NCBI GenBank assembly: GCA_030248065.1
Contig: JASAMV010002293.1
Span: 93,815 to 157,814, forward strand
DNA: 64,000 nucleotides
DNA from: Rhynchonema sp. JSB1_4
Taxonomy: Eukaryota > Nematoda > Chromadorea > Monhysterida > Xyalidae
Reading direction: 5' to 3'
Position numbers and translations under genes: made by a program. Each line of letters begins with the position of its first letter. The first letter of the stretch is position 1. Of this stretch, positions 50,101-61,300 are shown one piece after another. The notes under the pieces were generated by a model. That model worked only from the letters and a program-made list of their open reading frames with translations, was not told where the DNA came from and made no database searches.

Positions 50101-51410
50101 TTTTCAACAACACGAACAGAAATACGATATCCGGATCAGCTAGCAGACAGTCTCCTTTCAGCAAATTTAAAAAAGTGATATTTTTTGGCAATTATTACTG
50201 AAGTTTTGGAAGTGCATGCCGGTTCTTTTATACGGATCTAGGTGAAAACAATAATAACTGTTACACAGTGAATAGGTTGTGGGTGGAACAACAAGTTCGT
50301 TGTTTACGCAAGTTACGCTTGAATTCACTAACGCCCAGTGTTTTGCGTGCTAAAAACATGGGGTGTCTGATCTTGATCAGAATCAACCATAATCGTCAGA
50401 AGCAAGCCGAAACCCAATTCGTTCAAGGCTTATTCATCAATCGTCTGTTGGAAAGTCACGCCAACAGACGCACAGTCTAAACACTTGTGAAAATCGACAT
50501 TTACCTATATTGTTCTCTTTGACATAATCCACCTCCAAAAACAACATCTATCGTCAATGAGATAAAGTCGAGAGGGATTTGTCGTCAACCGTAATGGTTC
50601 TAAGTTTGTCATATCCCTCAGCTTGAGCATTTCGGTGACATTCACAAAGACGTCTTTACACTTAATGTGTGCATCTTAGTTTCTTTAAAAAGAACCACCC
50701 GGGGTTTAACTCCAGCGACATTTTTGCTCAACCATTACCTTTCGTTGGAATAGTGGCAATTAGTCGATGCTATTACATAGTTTGTTCAACGTTGTGGAAT
50801 GCTAAGCTTGTGAACTGGCTGAGTTACAATTGTATCTCTATTTCCAGAGACTGTTCCGGAAAGACTAACTGAGACGTTTTTGCAAAGAGGATAGGAGTGG
50901 GAATTTCTTTTCTACCGATTATCTAGCATTTCTACTGCCACCGGTTGCAAGTCCATCCATTATTTCTATCCCCCAGGGGGCGTACACGCCTATGGGCTAA
51001 ATTAACTATAGCCCATACCCTTTGCGGATAGCCTAAGGCTATTTTTTCATAGCCCTGGGCTATTTTTTATTTAGCCCTGGGCTATTTATACCTGGGGTAC
51101 CGTGCCCCCACTGAGAGGTCACAAGAAGGGAAAAGAACCCCTAAATCGGAAGATTTTCACTCTCGAACACTTCGAAAGTAAAAAAAGAGATACTGGATTT
51201 AATCAGTATGGTGCCGAATCTGGAACAAGCACAGTGGCGTGGGGTACCTGGGGGTACAGTACCCGCTCAGCCGCTCAGAGGGTACCGTGCCCCTCCCAAA
51301 AGTCACGAGAAGGAAAAAGAACCCCCAAAATCGCAAAATTTTGGCTTTTGAACACTGCAAGTATATCGAAAAATAACGCGCTGCGCGCGTGAAATACATG
51401 CACGCATTTT
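50101..51410. repeat. Region between CP2 and the CP3 pseudogene, with a duplicated repeat
   Basis: Holds two direct copies of a roughly 90-base unit (about 51094-51180 and 51276-51365) with GGTACCGTGCCCC, then AGTCACGAGAAGG-like and AAAAGAACCCC words, plus a nearby run of AGCCCTGGGCTATTT palindromic words (about 51000-51085). This repeat DNA sits where the last exon of the pseudogene should be, so it probably replaced it. Confidence 0.5.
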
Positions 51411-52319
51411 CACTGGCTTTGGTGCAAGGTCTCGTTGCCGAAAACGTGTCGTTGTGATGGTTGATCTCATTGCATATCCAATTGCAGACCCCACCTTCGA
51501 AATCTCGAAACCAAACGACCAAGGAATGCCAATTTTCTTTGCCATCCAGCACGCCAAATCACCCGAAGCAGTGTACCGCGTAATTCCACTGTCTTGCCTC
51601 GAAAATCCACAATGGGCAGTGTACAAAACCGCAAGACACCTATGTGCATACCAAGCATCATAGGAGCCGTTTTAATTTCGTGCCTGTTTCCACTTACTGT
51701 CTGCACAAAATTGGCTGCTGTTTGGGCAATTTGTTCCTGAAACTTGGAATCCCCACCTGTTCAAAGACCAGAAACGGAAGTGGGCTGACCAGTTCTTCGT
51801 AATTCGGGTGTTTGTTCCTGTGACTGTTGGAATAAGGCTGAGATCTTATCACCGACACAGTGAACTGTGAAGTGTACCTGCAACAAAAGCGATGAGAGAC
51901 AAAGAACGCAATTCACTTGAGCAGAGCTCGTCATCAACAGATTCGAGGAAACCTTTGTGCTATCTTTTCGCTACATAATGAAATCCTGGAGCACTTTAGT
52001 TCCTGGCATTGATGCGGCTTTTTAACGTCCATATTTCCAGTTGCAAGGACGTTTGCTGTCTGATTCTGAACAAGCCAAAGCAAAGTGTTTATGTTATTGT
52101 GCAAGTGTACCGAGAGAGATGTCACTCTTCGTGACCGTGTAAATGCACCTCCCAAAAAACAACGAAGCTGCGGTTCAGGTCAACACCACATTTTTGAAAC
52201 CTCGGGCAGTCAGTTACACATGATGGTTTGTTCTTTCACCACACTAGGTGATGAGTGTGAACCGATTGAGAACCTGAAGAGAGCAATCTTAGCGTTCGTC
52301 GTCACCCCTGTATGGGAAC

Positions 52320-52530
52320 ACTGAACCACCACGCCAAACGGTTGCTCCCGGAAGGACTCGAACCTCCGACCTCCGAGCTACCAGGCCTTTACATCCAATT
52401 GAGCTACGGGAACGTGGTCTGCTGCGGCTCAAATTTGCCTTCATGCAACCGTGCAGACACACACACTGCTTTACACGCCACAGCGCCACACGTTGCGCAG
52501 GCTAGCAGACTTCCAGTCTACACATAAACA
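52320..52530 (-). mobile_element. tRNA-derived SINE copy in the CP3 pseudogene
   Basis: Minus-strand GTTCCCGTAGCTCAATTGG with a later GGTTCGAGTCC B box and CGGGAGC acceptor complement (52413-52342). It shares flanks with the copy at 30.26-30.44 kb (CACGCCAAACG before, GGAACGTGGTCTGCTGCGGC after). The D-arm and anticodon region are degenerate. Confidence 0.7.
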
Positions 52531-52587
52531 AACACGGCTGTCGTACAAACCGGTAATACCAATCGACTTCTTACAGTTCCGGGAGCA

Positions 52588-52693
52588 ATTCTAGGCTGAA
52601 AGTTGAAGTCGCGTGCATGCGAAGTTACTTCGACTTTTGCCTGTACTTTGCACTGTTTTTCACGCGCGTGCACTTCAACTTTCAGCCTAGAAT
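52588..52693. mobile_element. Short inverted-repeat element inside CP3 exon 5
   Basis: Begins ATTCTAGGCTGAAAGTTGAA and ends with its perfect reverse complement over 22 bases; 106 bp in all. It separates the start of exon 5 (near 52760, TTGCTAGAAATTCAGC sense) from its end (near 52560, GATTGGTATTACCG sense), so it interrupts the coding sequence. Confidence 0.8.
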
Positions 52694-53769
52694 TTCACCC
52701 GTTACTGTAGGTCAAGAGCTAACTGGCTAGTTTGGCATAGTTGTGTACCTGCTGAATTTCTAGCAACTGAAATGAGTACCACCAAGGTTGGCAGCCTGTT
52801 TCATAGTGTAAAGAAGTGATGATGGCGGTTGCCATTCTCGTGCATAGGCTCCGCCTTCGATGAAAATCGCTGGGTTCTTCCGTTGGTTTGCCCGAGAATT
52901 GATCTTGTGCAGTCAAAGCTGAAAACGGGACATGTTTTGATCCTTGCCGTTACAAAACCTATCTTTCTTCGCTTCTTAATAAATCTTGAGCTTTTTGATT
53001 CGTTTGCCTTCATGGGTGGTTCCAATCGACATCGTCTCCACGCCATGAACTAACACATTCAATGCGGATCCACAGTGTTTGGGATCTGGTTGAAGTAAAA
53101 ACAACGCGCCTGCAACATCAGAAGCAGAAAATGTTTTTAAATGTCGTGCATGCTTCATATTTAGGCATTAAATCGTTGTCGGCAAAGAAACATAGTCAGA
53201 ATATCATGCTTTACTCACAGTTCAGTTAGATTTAGCTTCACGTCACTATGCCATTGGTTGATAATCGCATGACCGCGGGTGGCAACACAGGGAGCCGATA
53301 ACAAACAAACTACTGCCGCTGCGATTTGGCCTGTTTGGTCTGGCATTAAAAATCGTTGCTGGTTGCACCTTCAAGCACTGTTTCACCAGAGGTCGCCTTT
53401 ATCGCGTTCGAAATTTTTGGACAGCAGGCGCAATTGACGAAGGCGAATCTGGTTCAACCGTGTATTAGTTGACCACTTTTTGTTTTGTGGTCATTAAACT
53501 GTCGGAAGCTTTTATTCCAATTGTGGTCTGAGGATAACAACGTCACTGGGTCACACACATCAAAAAGTCACCGGGACAGCTCCGAATGGAACAACCAAAA
53601 GCCGGCTTTGTTACATCAACAGTAGGAGCAGTTAGAGTGAATAAAGATTGTGAGTGGCTACGAAATATACCTGTAGTAGTTTGGCTTGCTTGGTCAGTGT
53701 CTCAAGCTATGGACTGTTAGAAAGACAGTGAAAGGCTGAATTGAAAGCAGCTGAACAATAAAGAGCCTT

Positions 53770-53909
53770 AAGGTCACTTTATACTTTGTCTCGTTGCGAT
53801 ACTCGCAACATTTTCTCGCGCGGTGATTGGCTCATGCGCGACTAACAGCCAATGAGCGCGTCAGAAAATGTTGCGTGTATCGGAACGAGACAAAGTATAA
53901 AGTGGCCTT
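53770..53909. mobile_element. MITE of 140 bp between CP3 and CP4
   Basis: Ends AAGGTCACTTTATACTTTGT and its reverse complement, pairing over about 33 bases with two mismatches. The interior carries GCCAATGAGCGCG-like inverted words (GTGATTGGCTCATGCGC). No coding capacity. Confidence 0.8.
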
Positions 53910-54023
53910 TACTCGCTTGAGTTGAAAGAACAACAAGATAGGCCACAAGAATCGCTGGCTCTCAAGACAAACACAGAAGAAATCTGTACAACACATTCAC
54001 GGCAATTCTCGATCGCCGATGTC

Positions 54024-56763
54024 CTAATGTCGATGTCTGCTGGTGAGCAATCGTCTTGCCACTTGTTTCACGCCCTGCCAGACCTCTTCTCCACTGGATC
54101 TGATCCAAGATCGAGGCGGATCGAAGCCATAAGTTTGATTACCGACTTCGAGACCAAACGACCACGGGATGCCGAGCGATGCTGCCCAGTCGTCAGACGT
54201 GCCCGAAGCTGGGTCTGTGAACGAAGACAGCAGGTTTGGTTTGGTTGTTATTCCGTGCCGAAGTCGCTGTCTCGTGCATCCGGTAAAAGACGTACAAAGT
54301 AAACTAGCGGCCGATCCGACTTGATAGTAATTGCCATTAACCCTGCCGGCGGCGTTAGCGGCATCGCGCGCGATGGGCTTCTGTAGAAACAAAATAAGAG
54401 AGCCTGTTATAAGTGCGAATGCGACTAAACCACCAGAAATTAACGACTGAGAACGTGTTTTTGTAAGGAAATCCAAATGTGTAGAAACAATAATCAGCCA
54501 ACAAACCATTTCGTCCGTATTTGGATGCTTGCTTCCTCGAGCATGGCCGTAGGGCACAAACCAATACGGGCCATACGTGTGAAGCGAAATATAGACCTGC
54601 AGGACGGATCAGAAAGATCTTTCACTTATGCAACATCAGCATCAAACACGCACCTTCACTTCATCTCTCCTCTGTCGAAGAAAATTCGCGACAGCCCTGG
54701 TCTCGAGCTCAGACTCTTTCCGTTCGCCCCCATAGTTCGATGCGCACGGATCTCTGCTTGTGTCAACTCCTGGAAACAAGATTTTGAATTTAGTTTTACT
54801 GCATCCTTTCTTAAACATGCTTAGAAAAAATAATCGACCAACGGCCGAAATGGAAATCGTAGTTTCGATTAAGGTCGACTCCGTGGCACATTCGATTGTA
54901 CCGATCGCTGTACGCGCGCGTCGCTCGATTCTTACGCCACAGACGTTGGTCGGTGTGCGTAAACTGGTACCCATCAGGGTTCATCACCTATATTGGATTT
55001 ACAGTGTGAATGACCATTTTCTTGTGAAACCATCTTGTACTCTGAACGGCATTTTGGTTCCACTCCATTTACCGTTACCGTTTGCCGTTAATGTTCTCAC
55101 TTACTGGGGGTACATAATGTTGTTCGTAGCGCCGGAACCTGCCCGATCTCGATGAGCAAAGGTGATCTCGATAAGAAACTTACTAACGTCACGCAAAACT
55201 TACGGGCAGGATGTACCAATCGATTTCGTTAACAAACCGCTGAACATCATGATCGTCACTATAGTCGCCGACCAGCTGCAATTTCACAGGACGATGTCCG
55301 ACCTCAAAATTGACGGGACTATCTTGCACATTCGCACTGACGATGTCCCGGTGCACCATCTGTCTACGAGAAAACAGGACGAAACAGGTAAAGCTCATTG
55401 CTGTTGGATATGATTGGCATAAAACGAAACCTCTATATCTTACGACTTGCCTTAGCGATCACGTAAAGCACAGAGGACGGGGAAACCCATTCACGAGCGT
55501 GAATCCCACCGTCAATCCAAATCGCCGGTTTCTCTCTGTTGCTGCCAAGAAACGAGGTTTTCGGCCGGCCAATCTTGATCAATTTGATTTGCCGCCGCTC
55601 ACCGGTCACACCAATTGACATTGTGTGCGCGAAGGTGAAGTAGCGGTTACCCAATTCATCCAGCCAGTCCGAAATCTGGACAGAAGAGCGGCGCTTAACG
55701 CGTATTGTCAGTAAGATGAGAATGGATGACATGCAGCTAAATTTATGCTCCCGAAACCGATAATGAGCTGGCTCAAGCCTAAAGAAGCATTGGTAACACT
55801 TTTTTCTCGTTCTAAAAATTTCAATTATGCCAAATTGTAATAATAGTATAAGGGTTTCAGCGGTGGGGAACCCTGACACCGACCTCGTCATAATCTCTGT
55901 AATCGCCAGCGGCAAATTGAGATAGTGATGTGATACCACGTTTGAATCTTGGCTGTTTGTTGAGCTTCGCACGCTGTTGTGCGATCTGTCTGGAACCAAA
56001 AAGTTTGAAAATCTGTGCGTAGTTGCATGCTTGGATGTGGAGTACGGGAATAAAGTGTTGACGCTAGAGACGTATACCTAAGCTTTAGCTGGACCTAAAC
56101 ACCATCAACAAAACGATGAGCCCTTACTTGTTGACCTCATCAGTAACATTGTGTATCTTCCACAGCCCGAACTTTTCACCTTGAATCAACTGAATCATTT
56201 CATATTGAAAGTCGTAGATCAGAACCCGGCATGTCTGACCCAGCTGTGGATAGCTGAGGAAGTCTAACTGAAATTTGGGACTGATGAATGATTTTCAGAA
56301 TTTTAATTTTAGCGGTGAGGATAACATTACCGAACCTCTGTGTGAAGCTCGCGTAACTGCTGCAGTCCATTGTCAGTCAGGGGTGTCACTTCATACACCC
56401 AGTACCTGAAATGGAATGACATGGTGCAGATGTAGATACATACATATATTGAAATACATAGATACATACATGTATAGGAACTGGAAATATATTCCTGTAA
56501 AAATGGCTCATCATGGATTCTTTTTCAAGATATCCATTAGGAGCCACATTGGCGATTGGTGTCCATTTTCAAATTTGAAATCCAATGGAAAGTTGAGCAA
56601 TCTGCTATTCTCAGTGGCAATGCGCCTTAAAAACCGCTACGCGTGCTGTTCCTGACCTGAGATCTTCGGTCGGGTCCTTTGCTGCGAGTCCCGATTGTAA
56701 AGCACAAACTGAGAGCAAGGCTAACACAGCCCTAAAATGGGACGACCATATTCTAAGTAACAT
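54024..56763 (-). CDS. CP4: M14A procarboxypeptidase, B-like pocket, 444 aa
   Basis: Eleven exons: 56763-56657, 56405-56336, 56267-56136, 55985-55884, 55675-55451, 55275-55204, 54987-54843, 54769-54654, 54596-54507, 54380-54296 and 54214-54024 (1335 nt). Exon 1 is a signal peptide. Exons 2-4 encode the classical activation domain (YWVYEVTPLT, LDFLSYPQLGQTCRVL) ending after a basic site (RFKRG). Catalytic residues are intact: GGIHAREW (H69, about residue 196, and E72), LWRKNR, GVDLNRNYD, SLHTYG, Y248 in YPASG, E270 in SFGLEVG. Position 255 is Asp, as in carboxypeptidase B, so it should prefer C-terminal Lys or Arg. The catalytic exon (225 nt) equals the sum of two CP2 exons (102+123). The following intron has a GC donor (AAG|GCAAGT). 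Probably a secreted digestive or processing zymogen. Confidence 0.9.
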
Positions 56764-58357
56764 TTCCTGAAAATCTGTAGAAAGTCTATTTTCCGGATGG
56801 GGTCAAGTTTTTGTATCTTCCTATTTAGAAAATCGTTACCAATTTCCCTAAAATGTTCATCAGTGTAAATACAATTATGACATTCTGTATAAATCGAGAA
56901 AAAAAACCAATAGACGTCATGAAAAATAAGCTTGTGCGTAATTTCAGTTTGTAACCAGTTCACAAACTTCAACCTCAGAGAGACGCCTCCAGAACCACTT
57001 CAGTGAAACGCCGCGCGCATGCAACCTAATATACAAGAATGGTCTATTAAGTGCCTTTTAAACGAGTTGTGAAAGGAAAACCAAGTGATTTATAAACTTG
57101 CATTACCTCACGTGTGTGTGTTTACATAAACGTGGGCAAAAATGATGGTTATGAAGGGAGTCATGCTTGATATTCCAAAAGCACCAAAAACTCAAAGTAT
57201 TTACGAAAATGTGGAACTGTGGAGAAAATACGTAATACACCGCTTGCGTATTGATTCAAGATGTACAGCTCTTTTTGATGTTATGGCGGCCATCTTGCTG
57301 TAAACCAACGCTGCTTTTTAGCACAGGTAAAACAGGTTTATTGATAAACCCGTAGTACAGCACATATGATTGAGACAACATAGGACAAGAGCATAATGCG
57401 GTATATTTCCAGTACAGGAGAAATCACGCAAATTTTCTTGTCACAGTAACCAACGGGTGAAAAGTTGAAACAGTCAGTATGTGGTTGGTGTGATTAATTC
57501 CGCCACATAAAATAGCTGTGCTACAAAATTACGAGCGTTACCAAAGTAAGAACAAGTCCAATTGCTGATAGAGTGAAATGGCAGCCAGAGCAGAAACTAA
57601 TTGGCGATCTGCTCTTCAATCACTTTTTCTACGGATGTGTCAAATGATTCAAAAACCAGTGAGTGAAAGTGAATCGGGTGATCGAGCTTTGTTGCAGTCA
57701 CACGTGACTTTTTCCAGTGACTTATCATTTGAAGTTTGATAATGCAAGTATAATTCGTCAGAGAAAACGTGGTTGATAAGCTGTCTGGGAACATTTTTAC
57801 TTTAAAAGTCATTTAATCAGCAAGCGACATATCGTTTTTATGCAACGAGTCATGTGACGTGAACAATTCCGGAGTGATCCCAAATTCTGTGCGTCGTTGT
57901 ATGTGCATACCGTACATTAACGTCACAAGAGTAGATACATAAAGTGACCAAAAGTAGACACACTGGCTTAACTACTGACCGACAGCATGAATAAAGTTGA
58001 TCACTTTTTGTCCACCACTGATTTGGGAACATTTTGGTCATGTCTTGCTTTGTGTTTATCTTTCGTTCCTTTTTGGTCCACAATCAGTTGGCAGGAACCA
58101 AATGTTGTCAATGTAGACAAAACGTGGCCTCTTGTGACGTTTAAATACGGTACGTATTGAATATCTGAGGATCAGTTATTTGTGTGTGTCAACAAAGAAT
58201 GATTCAATGGCTTTTTACCTCAAAACTTCGTAAGCACAACATTTTTATCAGAAAACATGAGCAGCCAATAGCAGCGGTTGAGTTATAACCTAATTGATTA
58301 CGTCGAATTTAAAGTCATGAGTCGCTCTTTGATATTTCCATGATAAAAACCGCAGAC
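56764..58357. other. Spacer between CP4 and CP5, with an inverted-repeat element
   Basis: A short element at about 57908-58155 has ends ACCGTACATTAACGTCACAA and the approximate complement TTGTGACGTTTAAATACGGT, with inner words GTGACCAAAAGTAGAC and GATCACTTTTTGTCCAC. No gene seen. The CP4 promoter should lie at the left end. Confidence 0.5.
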
Positions 58358-61300
58358 TCAATAGTGACGCGTCACATATTTACTGCCGAGCAAACGCATT
58401 GCCGCTTTTTTGACGCCTTGCCAAATTTCCTCCCCGGTGGGTTGTATCCAGGAGCTCGGGGGAGCGAATTCATAAGTCCCATTACCGACCTCGATACAAA
58501 ATGCCCACGGGATGCCCAACTTAGCTGCCCAGTCTTCAGTTGTGCCCGAAGCCGCAGCTGTAAGAAAATGTAAATGCCACTAATTTTTTAACCAGCGTAA
58601 AAATCGTGTGTCGGATGAACAACTTTTAGAATGGTCAAATCAGTGGCGCTAGTGAATCTTGATATATATCCGTCATCATTTGAAAAAGTGATGGGACCAA
58701 AAAGAGTCAGCGTGCGCAATCAATAGGCTTGATAAGGTTTGAATCCAGTATTGTCAAACGAGCTGATGTTTCACAGTCGTCAAGATGCCCATGTGCCCGC
58801 CATTTGTATACCACTTACAGTGGAGATCAGCAGCGGTTCCGACCTGATATTCAAGCCCGTTCACTCGACGCATGGCCGTAGCGCCGACACTTGACACCGT
58901 CAACTGGAGATAATCGATTTATTAATTTTCAAACAAAAATCCCAGTTATGGGCTGATTTCGTTCCGTTTAGTCTTCTTAAAATTCCAAACTCGTGCGTAT
59001 GTAACTGACCAGTTCCATCGCGTTCTCGTGCACGGCGTCCCGCTTGTGTGAGTAAGGCACGAACCAAAACGGTCCCCATGTGTGCAGCGTGAAGAGCAGC
59101 TGCATGCGGCCAATTTTTGTTTTTTTGGCGTGTCATGTACATGTATACGTACGTAACTTGATCATTAAAATCACGGCATTTCTCGCTTCTCTTTGCACAA
59201 ACGTGCCTAATAGCACTGTCGTCAACTTTTGTCGTCAACTCTCATGTATAATTTCTCGCGCTCATTTAGAGCTGCTTGAGTTAACGACTGCGCACCTAGC
59301 CCCAAACGGCCTACTCCAAAAACAGAAGTTATGTATTTAATCAGTTAGACCTTGATTCTGTCCTTTCTTCCTCTGATAAAATTTGTCACAGCTTGTGTTT
59401 CTGGCTCGGACTCTGCTCTCGGACCACCATACGTATTCGAACATGGGTTTGTGCTTGTGTCTGATTCTGAACAAAAAGGTCACTTTACTGCGGACTCGCG
59501 TGTGCGGCGCGAGTTCACAAATGCGGGTGAAAATGGGCTAAGAATCGCGCATCCCATCAGCGAAATTGGTCAGGCAGGACCACCATTATCGCAGGATTAG
59601 CCGTGGAGTAGCATCCACAGTCCAGGCAAAGATACTGTATGTGTAATTACGACTGTGCTGACTACGGTTGGTTGATTATTCATTTGGTGCTGTGCTGGGG
59701 CACAGCTTATCCGCTGCTTATTCTGCTGTTCCACGGCAAAAAAGTACGCCACAACAATGCCCTGGTTCAAATTAGCTGTGTTTGCTTTTTAAGTATGATA
59801 CAGTCCTATTTGCGTTCGTATTATGCGACATGTGAGATCAAAAATGAAGCGCAGTATGAACCAAAAGATGAACAAAGCAACCTCCGAAATGAAAATCGAA
59901 GTTTCGATTCAGGTCCACGCCTTGACATCCATGTGGATCTCGACTGTTCTCTGTTTTCGCACGATTCTTACGCCACAGACGATCAGCAGTGAATGTGTAC
60001 TCGTAGCCGTCAGGGTTCATCACCTTAAAAAGTAGAATGCACTTTCATCATGACAATGAGAACAGCAAAAAATTAAAAGATTCCAACAGCGCAAATTCGT
60101 ACCGGCAACAGGTACCAGTCGAGTTTATTCAACAGCTGGCGCACTTCCCGATTTCCAAAGTCGTATTCTTCAAGTAACTGAAACGTCAGGATGGAGGAAA
60201 CAGAGATTGGAATTTGATTTCAGTTAGAACGCGCGCGTTTTGCATGGATCAGTATGCAGTTTGCCATCATACTTTGCATCAAGTGTAATGTTTGTAGCGG
60301 GTCGGCCCACCGGGGTTGGTCAATATGTACAAATGTACTTTTGTGTAAAAGTGTTCACGCATGTAAAATGTCAGTTTTCGTAAAAGTGATTATTATCAAA
60401 ATCAGGCACCGCATGTGTCATTTGTCTTTCTTTCTCTTTCCATAAATGATGTCAGTCACAAAAAAACACTATGCTGGACTGATCAATTTCACTGACGTTA
60501 CATACATACATCTGCTGCGATAAGTTAACGAACCGTGGCAATTATGTACAACACGGTTGCGGGTGACATCCACTCACGAGCATGTATGCCCCCGTCAATC
60601 CAAACAGCCGGCGGATGTCTTTTTCTATTCTTCAATCGTCGACCGATTCTGAGCACTTGAATTGGCCTGCCCTCCACTGATCGGCCGATCCGAGCCGTCT
60701 TGGTCATCCGGGGATACATTTCCGTCAGCTCTTTCAGCCAATCAGTGATCTGTGTGGAAAAATTTGGTACAATTTACATTTTTTTAAAAACATAACTAAA
60801 TAAATATTAAAAACTAATGATACATAGCAATAGACCGAAGTGTATTTTACACATGACAACCTCATCAAATTTTCGGAACGTTGCAGTCGCAAACGGCACC
60901 GGTGCTCGGGAACGTAGAGGCGGCATCAGCCTGAACCTTTCAAGCTCTTCGCGCTCGCGCTCTATTCGGCTGCAATTACTTTGTTTTGCTTTATTTTCTG
61001 TCAAACCTTAGGCGCGATGTGGGTGAGCCTTTACAAAGCCGATTTCAATATTTTTTTGCTTCCGACAGCGCCTGACAAAAGTAAAATGGCAAAGCAAAAC
61101 CAACGCATTGGTCTGATTAGTAACATCGCGCATTCTCCACAGTCCCTCTATTCCACCGTCACGCAGCAGTTGCATTTCGGACCCTTGATAATCATAAAGC
61201 AACAAGCGCGAAGCTTGACGTAGTACGGGTGCACTGCCACCAAGAAAGTCCACCTGAAACATTTAACAATGCAGTGCGCTTGTGGCCCATTTTTTACCTG

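Larger units (their letters stand above)
51411..53346 (-). pseudogene. CP3: carboxypeptidase pseudogene, closest to CP2
   Basis: Recognisable counterparts of CP2 exons lie in order: signal exon 53346-53219, specificity exon near 53065-52980, catalytic exon near 52920-52805, exon 6 near 52275-52160, exon 7 near 52075-51965, exon 8 near 51880-51785, exon 9 near 51735-51630 and exon 10 near 51590-51500. Lesions: a 1-nt deletion in the third exon (101 instead of 102 nt), H69 changed to Tyr (GGAYAREW), a GC in place of GT after the catalytic exon, an inverted-repeat element inside exon 5, a deletion with in-frame stop in exon 6 (around the lost NPDGYE), N144-R145 followed by Ser, and no last exon. 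A SINE lies in the following intron. It cannot encode an active enzyme. Confidence 0.9.
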
